NCBI GenBank assembly: GCA_050250575.1
Contig: JBFWOJ010000019.1
Span: 1-64,000, forward strand
Direction: 5' to 3'
From: SHVO01 sp050250575
Lineage (GTDB): Bacteria; Pseudomonadota; Alphaproteobacteria; Rhodospirillales; Rhodospirillaceae
DNA length: 64,000 nucleotides
In this document: piece by piece, positions 26,044 to 34,416 of the stretch
Position numbering within the stretch: the first letter of the stretch is position 1
Layout: every line of letters begins with the position of its first letter
The notes under the pieces: model-generated
What the model was told of the DNA's origin: nothing
What the model saw: the letters and a program-made list of their open reading frames with translations, nothing else
Database searches by the model: none
Made by a program: the position numbers and the translations under genes

Positions 26044-27042
26044 ATGCGCGCTCCGCCTCTTATCTGGGTTTTGATCGACGACCGTGCCGGCAATGTGGCC
26101 CAGGCGCTCGGCGTCGCCGAAGCGCTCCAGCGCGAGTACGGCCGCGACTTCAAGACGCAAGCCATCCGTTACAACCCGCTCGCCCGCTTGCCGAGTGCAC
26201 TCATGGGCGCCAGCCTGATCGGCCTTGCTCCGGAAACGCGCATGACCTTCGGCCCGCCGTGGCCCGACGTCGTCATTGCGGCCGGCCGCCGTACCGCGCC
26301 CATCGCCCGCTGGATCAAGAAGAACGCCGGCAAGCCGGTGGTGGCTGTGCAGATCATGAGCCCGGGCCGCCGCGGCGCGGAAGATTTTGATCTCATCGCT
26401 GTCCCCCGTCATGACGTCGAGCAGCCGGGCGGGGATCCGCCGAACGTGCTGCGGATCACAGGCGCGCCGCACCGGCTGACGAACGCGCGCCTCGCCAGCG
26501 CGGCCGATACGTGGGCCGGACGGATCGTTGGCCTGCCGCGCCCGTACATCGCCCTGATCGTCGGCGGCGCTACACACCGGAAACCCTTTCCAGCCCACCT
26601 CGCGCGCGATCTCGGCGAACACGCCGCGCGTCTGGCGGCGGCGCAAGGCGGATCGATCTTGTTCGCGAGTTCGCGCCGCACCGGTTCCGTCGCCGAGAAG
26701 GCCCTTGAAGCCACGCTCACTGTTCCGCACAAGTCGTTCTTATGGAGTAAGGGGGGCGATAATCCCTACTTCGGGTTTCTCGCGCTCGCCGACGCCATCA
26801 TCGTCACGGGGGATTCGGTGTCCATGTGCTCCGAGGCCTGCGCGACGCCGGCGCCGGTCTATATCTATGCGCCCGAAGGAATGGTCGCTCCGAAACACGC
26901 GCGCCTTCACCGTCATTTGTTCGACGCCGGCTTTGCCCAGCCTTTGTCGGATCGCTTGGGGGCTGGCCCCCATCCGCCGTTGAATGCCGCGAACGACATC
27001 GCTCGCAGGATCGACGACCTCGTCCGCCGCTCGTTTGGATAA
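26044..27042 (+). CDS. ELM1/GtrOC1-family putative glycosyltransferase (mitochondrial fission ELM1-like)
   Basis: A 332 aa protein of the family annotated mitochondrial fission ELM1, widespread in alphaproteobacteria. It begins with WVLIDDRAGNVAQALGVAEA, then AAGRRTAPIARWIKK and PYIALIVGGATHRKPF, and ends with DSVSMCSEACATPAPVYIYA, a GT-B like nucleotide-sugar binding layout. The bacterial function is not established; a cell-envelope glycosyltransferase role is inferred from fold. It follows yedK by 11 nt and precedes hyi by 4 nt, so the three form a likely operon. Confidence 0.82.
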   Translation: MRAPPLIWVLIDDRAGNVAQALGVAEALQREYGRDFKTQAIRYNPLARLPSALMGASLIGLAPETRMTFGPPWPDVVIAAGRRTAPIARWIKKNAGKPVVAVQIMSPGRRGAEDFDLIAVPRHDVEQPGGDPPNVLRITGAPHRLTNARLASAADTWAGRIVGLPRPYIALIVGGATHRKPFPAHLARDLGEHAARLAAAQGGSILFASSRRTGSVAEKALEATLTVPHKSFLWSKGGDNPYFGFLALADAIIVTGDSVSMCSEACATPAPVYIYAPEGMVAPKHARLHRHLFDAGFAQPLSDRLGAGPHPPLNAANDIARRIDDLVRRSFG

Positions 27043-27046
27043 TCTC

Positions 27047-27826
27047 ATGCCTCGTTTTGCCGCCAATATCTCCCTCATGTTCACCGAAGTCCCGTTCCTC
27101 GAGCGTATCAAAAACGCGGCGAGTGCCGGCTTCAAAGCCGTCGAATGCCAGTTCCCCTATCATGTCGAGGCGATCGACATGGCCGACGCCTGCGCGGTCG
27201 CCGGCGTGAAGCTCGCGCTGATCAACGCGCCGCCCGGCGACTGGGAGGCCGGCGAACGCGGGCTCGCCGCCCTGCCGGACCGTGTGCAGGATTTCAGGGA
27301 CAGCATCGAAGTAGCGCTCGCCTACGCCGATACGGCGGAATCGCCCCGCATTCACGTCATGGCGGGCGTGATCGATCCGGAGGCGGACGGCGCGCTCGAG
27401 ACCTATGAGAAGAACATCGCCTACGCCGCCGACAAGGCGCGTGAGGAGGGGATCGAGGTCGTGATCGAGAACGTCGTTATGCCCGGCTATTTTCTCACCT
27501 TTCCCGATCAGGCCGCCGACGTCATCCGGCGACTGGACAAGAAGAATCTGAAAATGCTCTTCGATGCCTTTCACGCGCAGCGCGCACAAGGCAATCTCGC
27601 CGATTTCCTCGAGCAGAACCTCGACATCATCGGCCACATCCAGATCGCCGGCGTGCCCGGGCGCCACGAGCCGGACAAGTTCAACGAGGTGAACTGGCGG
27701 TTCATCTTCGATTTCCTCGACGCGCAGGGTTACGACGGCTGGGTCGGCTGCGAATACAACCCGCGGGGCGGAACCCTGCGCGGCCTCACGTGGGGCAAGG
27801 AGTGGGGCTTGGGGAGTAAGGACTGA
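27047..27826 (+). CDS. hyi: Hydroxypyruvate isomerase family TIM-barrel protein
   Basis: A 259 aa xylose-isomerase-like TIM barrel. MPRFAANISLMFTEVPFLER is the characteristic N-terminus of hydroxypyruvate isomerase, which converts hydroxypyruvate to tartronate semialdehyde. Metal ligands fit VVIENVVMPGYFL (Glu), MLFDAFHAQRAQGNLAD (Asp, His), IQIAGVPGRHEPD and GWVGCEYNP (Glu). No glyoxylate carboligase or tartronate semialdehyde reductase is adjacent, so the exact sugar-acid substrate is uncertain. Confidence 0.85.
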   Translation: MPRFAANISLMFTEVPFLERIKNAASAGFKAVECQFPYHVEAIDMADACAVAGVKLALINAPPGDWEAGERGLAALPDRVQDFRDSIEVALAYADTAESPRIHVMAGVIDPEADGALETYEKNIAYAADKAREEGIEVVIENVVMPGYFLTFPDQAADVIRRLDKKNLKMLFDAFHAQRAQGNLADFLEQNLDIIGHIQIAGVPGRHEPDKFNEVNWRFIFDFLDAQGYDGWVGCEYNPRGGTLRGLTWGKEWGLGSKD

Positions 27827-27874
27827 TATTGCGCGCGACCCTGCGCGACGGCCCGGAGGACAACAACGCCGGCG

Positions 27875-29116
27875 CTAAGCCGCTTTCGGTGTCTGACGCA
27901 GCAGATTGTCGATCGCAAAGCCCTGGAACATATCGACGCCCAGTTCGGCGCCGAGGGTCAAGGCGTCCATATTGTCCACGCGGATCAGCACGGGCTCGAT
28001 TCCGCACTCGCGCATATATTTGAACGTCTTGCCGCGGTCACGCAGAAGATCCTCGGCGCCCGCGCGCCAGTGCACCTTGGCGTATTGCGCGCCGATATAA
28101 TCAAGATCGACCAGGCCGAGCGTCTGCGGGAAAATCTTGTCGACGCCGATGCTCGCGCCCATTGCCTTGATCATGCCGCGCGCGACTTCGAACTCATCGA
28201 AATGCTCGACAATATCGGCTTGGCGGAATTCGAACACCAGGCGCGACAGGATGTCCTTGTGGGTCTGGTCCATGAAATCGGCAAAGGCGGCCGTGAAGGT
28301 GGTCACTACATTGACATTCAGTGAGAAGGGCATCGGCGTGACCGAGCTCATGTGCGCGAACGAGCGCAGCACGATCTGATCGAGCACGCGCGTGAACTCG
28401 TTGAACAGCGGGCCGGAGGCGCGCATCTCGACGTCGATGAACAGCGGTTTGCGCAGCGCGTCCATGCTCACGAAATACTCGTGCATCCGCGGTGTCGGTT
28501 CTTGGCCGGGTTTGGCCTGCACGACCATCTGGTCGCGCATGAAGGCTTTCAGGAACTTGTCGGCCCCGAACTTGCGGAAGGCGTGCAGGATGTTGTCGAG
28601 GTCTTCCGGCGAGAGCGGACGCAACTCGTGTTTCTTCGCATCCGGGTCGGCCGCTCTCTGAGCATCGGCGGTATATTTCGCGATGCGTTCGGCCGCGCCG
28701 CGGAAGTTCTGCGCAAGATCGAAGATCATCGCGAAGCGCGCCTGGTTGACGTGGCCAAAGTGCTCCGGGGCGTGTTTTTCCACCGACCGCAGCATGGCGA
28801 TCTTCACGTCGCGCAGCAGTTCGAGGCTTTTCGAGCCCTCGGCCTGAACGAGCAGCGCATACTCGGTCGGTGCGACCTTGTAGGCGCGCGCGCCGTAGCG
28901 GGCGGCGACGTAGCACAGCCCGCCCACCAGCGTATTCGTCATTTCGGGCGTTTGTTTCGCGGCCGGCACCGCCCCGTTCGCATCGACCACGAACAGCTGC
29001 GTGTGCGCCACCGGCTTGTGGCGCCACTCGGCCAGATCTTCCACGAGCGCGCGCAGGTCTTGCGGCGGTTGGATATTGAGCCGCGGCAGCGCAACGACCT
29101 TGTCTTGTCCGGTCAC
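27875..29116 (-). CDS. Degenerate EAL-domain-like protein
   Basis: A 413 aa cytosolic protein with no signal or membrane segment. The C-terminal third aligns by pattern to an EAL phosphodiesterase: LVFEFRQADIVEHFDEFEVA for the ExxET strand, GASIGVDKI for the DDFGTG strand, DYIGAQYAKVHW for the KID strand and AELGVDMFQGFAID for the terminal motif. The catalytic DDFGTG and EAL residues are lost, so it should be enzymatically inactive for c-di-GMP. The N-terminal 250 residues are unrecognised. Starts with GTG; GGGGATT lies upstream. Confidence 0.6.
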   Translation of the reverse strand: MTGQDKVVALPRLNIQPPQDLRALVEDLAEWRHKPVAHTQLFVVDANGAVPAAKQTPEMTNTLVGGLCYVAARYGARAYKVAPTEYALLVQAEGSKSLELLRDVKIAMLRSVEKHAPEHFGHVNQARFAMIFDLAQNFRGAAERIAKYTADAQRAADPDAKKHELRPLSPEDLDNILHAFRKFGADKFLKAFMRDQMVVQAKPGQEPTPRMHEYFVSMDALRKPLFIDVEMRASGPLFNEFTRVLDQIVLRSFAHMSSVTPMPFSLNVNVVTTFTAAFADFMDQTHKDILSRLVFEFRQADIVEHFDEFEVARGMIKAMGASIGVDKIFPQTLGLVDLDYIGAQYAKVHWRAGAEDLLRDRGKTFKYMRECGIEPVLIRVDNMDALTLGAELGVDMFQGFAIDNLLRQTPKAA

Positions 29117-29239
29117 GTCGTCAATCCCCAGGCTACCCTTTGCTGCTGTCCCCCCCCGGGCAGCAGGTGCGCGGTTCTTTGCCCGCGTTCAACTCAAACC
29201 AGTAAGGGGAGAGTGCCGGGAACGCCACGACCATTGTTT

Positions 29240-29254
29240 GATTTGCAACAAATC
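29240..29254. promoter_or_regulatory. Palindrome upstream of the EAL-like gene
   Basis: GATTTG-CAA-CAAATC is a perfect 6-bp inverted repeat with a 3-bp spacer, in the 284-nt non-coding stretch between the Usp gene and the EAL-like gene, about 125 bp upstream of the latter. The region is less GC-rich than average, as expected for a promoter. Function unknown. Nothing else coding is seen in 29117-29400. Confidence 0.3.
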
Positions 29255-29400
29255 GGCCCAAAAACAGGGTTTTGTGACAGCATTCTTCTACCTCTCGTCG
29301 GGGGAACCGCTGCGCCCTCTATCGGTAGTTCTGGGCAAAAATATTCGAGCCGAATTGATAACCCGCTGTTTTGGCTCATCAATCCGCGGAGTCGGGGTGC

Positions 29401-29889
29401 TTAGCCTGAAGTTCGCCGCAGCCCCGGGACGACCGTCACCGGAATCCCGATCCGCCCGGCGAACTTACCGGTCACCGCTTCGACAAGTGGTCCCGGCTTC
29501 TTTCCGGGCGCTGCGGAAAGGATGAGGATTGAAAGCTCGGGATGCTCCTTCACCAGCTTGAACAGTTCCGCGCGGCGGTTGCCTTGACGCACATAGGTAT
29601 CCGGGGTGCGGCCGGTCTCCTGCACGATGCGCAAGGCATGCAGCCGCACGACATCCTCGGCCTCTCGCCGCGCTTCCTTGTCGGCCAGCTCCGAGACGAA
29701 CTTGAAGTGATGGAATTCGTTGTCGACCTGGTAGACATACAAAAGCGCGACGCGTCCGCCCGTCTTGCGCGCGCGTTCGCAGGCGTAGTCGATCGCCGCC
29801 GGAAGTTCGGGCGAGTCGTCGACCACGACGAGGAAGAGACGATGGTCCTCCGCCTTGCGCCCGGCCGGTTTGGCGCCCGCTTCGTTCAT
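29401..29889 (-). CDS. Universal stress protein family protein
   Basis: A 162 aa single Usp domain. RLFLVVVDDSPELPAAIDYA gives the first strand and adenine pocket, and the nucleotide loop at the C-terminal side is degenerate: ILILSAAPGKKPGPLVEAVT followed by GIPVTVVPG. Family members bind ATP or act in stress adaptation. It follows a rhodanese gene on the same strand by 10 nt and probably shares its transcript. Confidence 0.82.
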   Translation of the reverse strand: MNEAGAKPAGRKAEDHRLFLVVVDDSPELPAAIDYACERARKTGGRVALLYVYQVDNEFHHFKFVSELADKEARREAEDVVRLHALRIVQETGRTPDTYVRQGNRRAELFKLVKEHPELSILILSAAPGKKPGPLVEAVTGKFAGRIGIPVTVVPGLRRTSG

Positions 29890-29899
29890 AGGCCTTCGC

Positions 29900-30229
29900 T
29901 CATCCTTCCTCGACCTCGTAGCCGGACCGCAGCCAATTGAGGATGCCGCCCTGCAGGCGCGCGATATTGCCTTTGAAACCGCCCGCGCGGGCCTTCTCGG
30001 CCGCGAGGCCGCAGCGCACGCCGCTCTTGCAGTGGAAGACGAGATGCTTCGCGCCGGGGTCCGGGATCTTCGCCGGATCGAACGTCGAGAGGGGCATGAG
30101 CTGGGCGCCCGGGATGCGTACTTGGTCCCACTCGTTCTGTTCGCGCACGTCGACGATCACGGCGTCACCCGCAGCGCGCCACTCGTTGACTTCGGCGGGA
30201 CTGACGAAGAAAACCTGATCAGAAGACAT
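29900..30229 (-). CDS. Rhodanese-like sulfurtransferase domain protein
   Basis: A 109 aa single rhodanese domain. DVREQNEWDQVRIPGA is the first CH2 motif and VFHCKSGVRCG holds the catalytic cysteine in a six-residue loop; ARLQGGILNWL is the C-terminal signature. The ATG at 30229 has GGAG 6 nt upstream, better than an in-frame ATG five codons earlier. It lies near YeeE, TusA and other sulfur-transfer genes, which suggests a shared thiol or persulfide-handling role. Confidence 0.85.
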   Translation of the reverse strand: MSSDQVFFVSPAEVNEWRAAGDAVIVDVREQNEWDQVRIPGAQLMPLSTFDPAKIPDPGAKHLVFHCKSGVRCGLAAEKARAGGFKGNIARLQGGILNWLRSGYEVEEG

Positions 30230-30303
30230 GGGCAGCTCCGCCATTCGTTTCGCTTACGCCAGACAATAGTTCACCGCCCGCGCGGTGTGTATACTCATCG
30301 GAC

Positions 30304-30675
30304 ATGAAAGCGCGGTCGAAGAAAACCAAGAAACACGCGATTGGCCCGCAACTGCGCGTCTATCTGTCGCCCCACGATCATATGGGTCCGGGAAAGGCCG
30401 ACCTTCTCGCTCTTATCGGGCAAACCGGGTCGATCGTCGCCGCTGGCAAGGCGATGGGCATGAGCTACCGCCGGGCGTGGCTTTTGGTCGAGACCATGAA
30501 TAGCATGTTCGAGACGCCGCTGGTGACGAAGACCAAAGGCGGGAAGGGCGGGGGCGGTGGTGCCGCATTGACGGCCCTCGGGCGCGAGGTGCTCGGGCGC
30601 TACCGCAATATGGAGAGGATGACCAGGAAAGCTATAGCCGCCGACGTCGCCGCTTTGCGCAAAGTCGCGCGGTAG
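30304..30675 (+). CDS. ModE-like winged-helix regulator (N-terminal domain only)
   Basis: A 123 aa DNA-binding protein with the LysR/ModE-type winged helix: LLALIGQTGSIVAAGKAMGM followed by SYRRAWLLVETMN, the ModE recognition-helix signature, and a wing containing TKTKGGKGGGGGAALTALG. It lacks the molybdate-binding (Mop) domain, so it is the short ModE form. No molybdate transporter is in the window. It is divergent from the rhodanese/Usp pair, with 74 nt between starts. Confidence 0.83.
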   Translation: MKARSKKTKKHAIGPQLRVYLSPHDHMGPGKADLLALIGQTGSIVAAGKAMGMSYRRAWLLVETMNSMFETPLVTKTKGGKGGGGGAALTALGREVLGRYRNMERMTRKAIAADVAALRKVAR

Positions 30676-30720
30676 GGGGGCGCAGGCCGGCGGCACCAAA
30701 AATGGACGCAGGCCCCAGCG

Positions 30721-30903
30721 TTACTCCGGCGCATCCATTTCGAGAGCGCGCATCGTGCCGGCTTTCATCGCGGCGGCGTAGTCGCGATGCTCGGGTTCGC
30801 TCTGCTCGACGATTTTGGCGCCATGCATGATCTCGAAGTGCCACCCCTTGTTGCCCTTGGCGCATTTGGCGCTGACATCGAACCCGTTGACGATTTTTCC
30901 CAT
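30721..30903 (-). CDS. Small conserved-looking protein of unknown function
   Basis: A 60 aa soluble protein starting MGKIVNGFDVSAKCAKGNKG and ending RALEMDAPE. It has one cysteine, two tryptophan/histidine-rich short segments (GWHFEIMHG) and no signal. Codon use matches its neighbours and the start has AGGGAACA upstream, which supports a real gene. It is 8 nt downstream of the S1/P1 nuclease gene on the same strand. No family was recognised. Confidence 0.5.
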   Translation of the reverse strand: MGKIVNGFDVSAKCAKGNKGWHFEIMHGAKIVEQSEPEHRDYAAAMKAGTMRALEMDAPE

Positions 30904-30911
30904 TGTTCCCT

Positions 30912-31712
30912 CTATCTCAGTGCGTCATTCAGAAGATCGGCGAGCCGCACTCCGGCCCTGTCGATCTGCTCGAGCGCGACCGGTCTATTCTGCCTGATAT
31001 AGCGCTCCCCGAAAAAGTCCCCGCCTTGATTTCCGAGGTATCCGGTGGGCGGCGCCACCGTCACCCATAACGTTTCATTTGCCCAGGCGAGCGGCGTCTT
31101 CCTGTCGGCGCCGGTCAGCCGGCCGGACCAGGCCGCCGCGTCAAAGATGATCGGCGCCGCGGGTTTGCCCGCCGGTACCAGGGTCGAGAGCAAACCGCGC
31201 TCCCACACGTCATGCAAGTTGGACGGCAGCCCGTGGAACATACCCGAGATCTGCCGGCCGCTGCGATGATCGGTGAAACTTACGTTGAGCGGCTGGTGCA
31301 GGTCGCCGATCAGGTGCGCCAGGAACTTGAGGGCTTCGGCCCGTTCGGGTTTCGGCGCGGCGCTTTTGACGATGGAAGCGTGACGCTCCACCTGCGCGAT
31401 CACACAGCTCGCCGGCGTGCCGCAATCACGGGCAAGGTCGAATTCGCGCGCATCCTTTGGCAGTGTGATGCCGTGCCAGCCGGCGGTATCCGGTCGTGAT
31501 TTCAGGACCTCGTCGGCCCAGGTGCAGGTTTCCGCGAACGCTGTGTCGCCGGCGATGTCGAGCAACGCGCCGACACCAGTCTTGGCGGCGTCGGTGAGCT
31601 GTTCGTAGGCGATCAGGCATACGGCCCGGTGACCGTCGGCGCTCCACGCGAATGCCGGGGCCGGCGCGGCCAACACGAGACTGGCAAGAAGACATGTCCG
31701 GATCGCACGCAT
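30912..31712 (-). CDS. S1/P1 family nuclease
   Basis: Secreted zinc-dependent single-strand nuclease (266 aa). The signal peptide MRAIRTCLLASLVLAAPAPA ends in FA and the mature protein starts with Trp23 (WSADGHRAV), whose amino group is a zinc ligand in this family. Other zinc ligands fit the His/Asp in FLAHLIGDLHQPLNVSFTDH and NLHDVWERGLL. The ATG at 31712 was chosen because it makes the signal peptide start correctly. It follows yeeE by 8 nt on the same strand. Confidence 0.87.
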   Translation of the reverse strand: MRAIRTCLLASLVLAAPAPAFAWSADGHRAVCLIAYEQLTDAAKTGVGALLDIAGDTAFAETCTWADEVLKSRPDTAGWHGITLPKDAREFDLARDCGTPASCVIAQVERHASIVKSAAPKPERAEALKFLAHLIGDLHQPLNVSFTDHRSGRQISGMFHGLPSNLHDVWERGLLSTLVPAGKPAAPIIFDAAAWSGRLTGADRKTPLAWANETLWVTVAPPTGYLGNQGGDFFGERYIRQNRPVALEQIDRAGVRLADLLNDALR

Positions 31713-31720
31713 CTTAGCGC

Positions 31721-32791
31721 TCACCCGCGGCTCAACGCCAATCGTAGACCACCCCACACGGAACCGGCTTCATGGTAGCGGATGCCCCAAATGCAGCCGC
31801 AGATGATTCCGGCGACCGCGATGAACGAGGTCGGCGACAGCGTCGCGACGCCTGAGAGCCCCTGGCCGAAGGTGCAGCCCAGGCCGACCGTGCCGCCGAC
31901 CCCCATCAGTGCGCCGCCGATCAGGCTATGCACCAGGTCCGCCCGTTGCGTGAATCGGTCGAGCGCAAGATTGCCGGTGAGAAGCGCGGCGGCGAGGGCG
32001 CCGATGGGAACCCCAAGCGTCACCGCCAAGGGAAATAGCGCCGGGGCCCGGCCGCCGATGGCGAGCACCGCTTCGCCCAGGGGTGGGACGAAATTGATGG
32101 CGGTGAAGGAGTCCCCTCCGCGCGCTTCGAACAAGCGGCCGGCGACGAACCAGGCGGCCACGATCACCGCGCCGATGATCAAGCCGCCGAGGAGCGCGTC
32201 GCGCGACGCGCGGAACCACGCGTCCTTCAGCGCAAACCATAAGGCTCCGCCGCCAAGAAGCGTCACGAATGTCCAGCGCACGGTTTCCGGCCCGACGAAG
32301 GGAAGGTTTCCGAAGATGCGGTGCAAGCCGCCGGGTCCAAAGGTCTCAAGAACCGCCGTGCGGCCCAACGCGGTCTGCAGGGGCGCCAGCAGGGTCAATG
32401 TCGCCGCGGCGGATAATCCGATCACGACGATAATGGCCAAGGACTTGAGCGATCCCGCGCCGATCCGCGCGAGGCCGCGGCTGATGCAGCCGCCGCCGAG
32501 CGCCATGCCGAACCCGAACATGAGGCCGCCCAGAAGCGCGGGCAGCCACAGGATATACGGGGCGAGGGAGGTCGCGCGGTCGAGCGGGATCGCGCCCGCG
32601 GCATCGAGCGCATGGGCGCCGACAATCGCGATCCCGGCCGCCAGGACCCAGGAGCGGAATCGACGCCAATCTTTTGCGAACAGGATGTCGGCAATGCCGC
32701 CGAGGGCGCAGAAATTGGTCAGCAGCACGGTTGCGCCCACCGCGGCGCCGAGAACAAGACCTGTGGATAACTCAAGGGCTTCTGAGAGCAT
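31721..32791 (-). CDS. YeeE/YedE-family sulfur-compound transporter
   Basis: Polytopic inner-membrane protein (356 aa, about nine helices) of the family that includes the thiosulfate importer TsuA. The conserved pore cysteines appear in LTNFCALGGIADILF, MALGGGCISRGLARIG and VGLGCTFGQGLSG, matching the two-repeat fold. A tusA-like gene is divergently transcribed 81 nt away. YeeE-TusA pairing is common and suggests uptake of thiosulfate or a related sulfur species that is passed to the TusA cysteine. Confidence 0.85.
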   Translation of the reverse strand: MLSEALELSTGLVLGAAVGATVLLTNFCALGGIADILFAKDWRRFRSWVLAAGIAIVGAHALDAAGAIPLDRATSLAPYILWLPALLGGLMFGFGMALGGGCISRGLARIGAGSLKSLAIIVVIGLSAAATLTLLAPLQTALGRTAVLETFGPGGLHRIFGNLPFVGPETVRWTFVTLLGGGALWFALKDAWFRASRDALLGGLIIGAVIVAAWFVAGRLFEARGGDSFTAINFVPPLGEAVLAIGGRAPALFPLAVTLGVPIGALAAALLTGNLALDRFTQRADLVHSLIGGALMGVGGTVGLGCTFGQGLSGVATLSPTSFIAVAGIICGCIWGIRYHEAGSVWGGLRLALSRG

Positions 32792-32872
32792 TCATCGTCA
32801 TCCTTGCAGCCGTCAGGCGGCGAGGATCCAGCGGTTTTTGTTTTTCGATGAGCACATTACAGTGCCTGTTCC

Positions 32873-33115
32873 ATGGCGCAAACTCACCCCTTATCGCCGC
32901 TGACCATTGACGCCCGGGGACTGGCTTGTCCGCTGCCCGTCCTGCGCCTCAACAAAGCCCTGCGCGACCTCGCTCCAGGGGCCGAACTGATCCTGCTCGC
33001 GACCGACCCCGCCGCCCGCAAGGACGTGCCTGCTTTTTGTGCTGCCCACGGCCACGCCGTACAGGAGACACGGGAAGCGGAATACTTTAGGTTCCTGATT
33101 CGCAAGTTTGCCTAA
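32873..33115 (+). CDS. tusA: TusA-family sulfur carrier protein
   Basis: An 80 aa sulfur-relay protein. The N-terminal strand IDARGLACPLPVLRLNKAL contains the conserved CPxP motif whose cysteine carries a persulfide. The remainder (LILLATDPAARKDVPAFCAA) matches the family fold. It is divergent from the YeeE-like transporter. Whether it serves tRNA thiolation or sulfur import cannot be told from sequence; the context favours the latter. Confidence 0.87.
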   Translation: MAQTHPLSPLTIDARGLACPLPVLRLNKALRDLAPGAELILLATDPAARKDVPAFCAAHGHAVQETREAEYFRFLIRKFA

Positions 33116-33185
33116 AGGGTAGCCAAGGCAAGCGACCGCCTTAAAAAGCGGCATTCGGGGTGGATCTGGCCTAGGGGGAGGATTT

Positions 33186-34391
33186 ATGGGCGCAGACGTC
33201 TTTTTCATTTTGATGGGCGCAATCATGGTGCTGGCGATGCACGCCGGCTTCGCGTTTCTCGAAGTCGGGACGGTGCGCAAGCGCGCGCAGGTGAACGCCT
33301 TGGTGAAGATCCTGGTGGATTTCTGCGGCTCCACCATCGCCTATTTCTTCGTCGGGTTTTCGATCGCCTACGGGATGTCTTTCCTGCAGGCGGCGCCGGC
33401 GATCTCGGGCGCCGAAGGATCGGGCTATCAGGGGCAGGGCTACGATCTCGTCAAATATTTCTTCCTCCTCACCTTCGCTGCGGCGGTGCCGGCGATCATC
33501 TCTGGAGGCATTGCGGAACGCGCGAAGTTCTACCCGCAGCTCATCGCCACCTTCATCATCGTCGCGCTGGTGTATCCGACCTTCGAAGGCATGGCCTGGA
33601 ACAACAACTACGGATTCCAGGACATGATCGAAGGCATGACCGGCGCGCGCTTCAACGACTTCGCAGGCTCGGTCGTCGTGCACGCCATGGGCGGCTGGAT
33701 CGCTCTTGGCGCGGTGATCATGTTGGGCAACCGCAAGGGCCGCTATACGCCCGACGGGCGGCCGGTCGCAATGCCGCCGTCCAATATCGTCTGGCTGGCG
33801 CTCGGCGCCTGGATCCTCTCGGTCGGCTGGTTCGGTTTCAACGTCATGAGCGCGCAGAAGCTCGAGGCGGTGTCCGGGCTGGTCGCCGTCAATTCGCTCA
33901 TGGCTATGGCCGGCGGCACCATCGCGGCGCTCTTGGTCGGGCGCAACGATCCGGGTTTCGTCCACAACGGGGCCCTCGCGGGGCTCGTCGCGGTATGCGC
34001 CGGTTCGAACGTTATGCACCCGATCGGCGCCCTTGCCACCGGGGCGATGGCGGGTGCCTTGTTCGTCTGGGCGTTCAATTTCATGCAGAACAGGCTCAAG
34101 ATCGACGATGTTCTCGGCGTCTGGCCGCTGCACGGGCTTTGCGGAACCTTGGGCGGTATCCTGTGCGGGGTGTTCGGCACGGAGACTTTCGGCGGCATGG
34201 GCGGCGTGAATTTCATGGCCCAGCTGGTCGGTACGCTGGTCGGGGTGGCCGTCGGCCTGATCGCCGGCTTCGTGATCTACGGTGCTTTGAAAGCCACCGT
34301 CGGTATCCGCCTCTCCGACGAGCAGGAGTTCAACGGCGCGGATTTGTCCCTGCACAAGATCTCCTCAACCCCGGACGAGGAATTGCGCTAG
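33186..34391 (+). CDS. amt: Ammonium transporter (Amt family)
   Basis: Eleven-helix ammonium channel (401 aa). The twin histidines of the pore are His166 in VVHAMGGWIALG and His316 in WPLHGLCGTLGG; Asp158 precedes the first. The N-terminus starts directly with helix 1 (MGADVFFILMGAIMVLAMHA), with no cleaved signal. GGGGGAGGATTT lies just upstream of the ATG. No glnK gene is next to it in this window, unlike many amt loci. It converges with the surface-sugar cluster. Confidence 0.93.
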   Translation: MGADVFFILMGAIMVLAMHAGFAFLEVGTVRKRAQVNALVKILVDFCGSTIAYFFVGFSIAYGMSFLQAAPAISGAEGSGYQGQGYDLVKYFFLLTFAAAVPAIISGGIAERAKFYPQLIATFIIVALVYPTFEGMAWNNNYGFQDMIEGMTGARFNDFAGSVVVHAMGGWIALGAVIMLGNRKGRYTPDGRPVAMPPSNIVWLALGAWILSVGWFGFNVMSAQKLEAVSGLVAVNSLMAMAGGTIAALLVGRNDPGFVHNGALAGLVAVCAGSNVMHPIGALATGAMAGALFVWAFNFMQNRLKIDDVLGVWPLHGLCGTLGGILCGVFGTETFGGMGGVNFMAQLVGTLVGVAVGLIAGFVIYGALKATVGIRLSDEQEFNGADLSLHKISSTPDEELR

Positions 34392-34416
34392 TCGGTGCGT
34401 CGCGCCGTTTCAGAAG

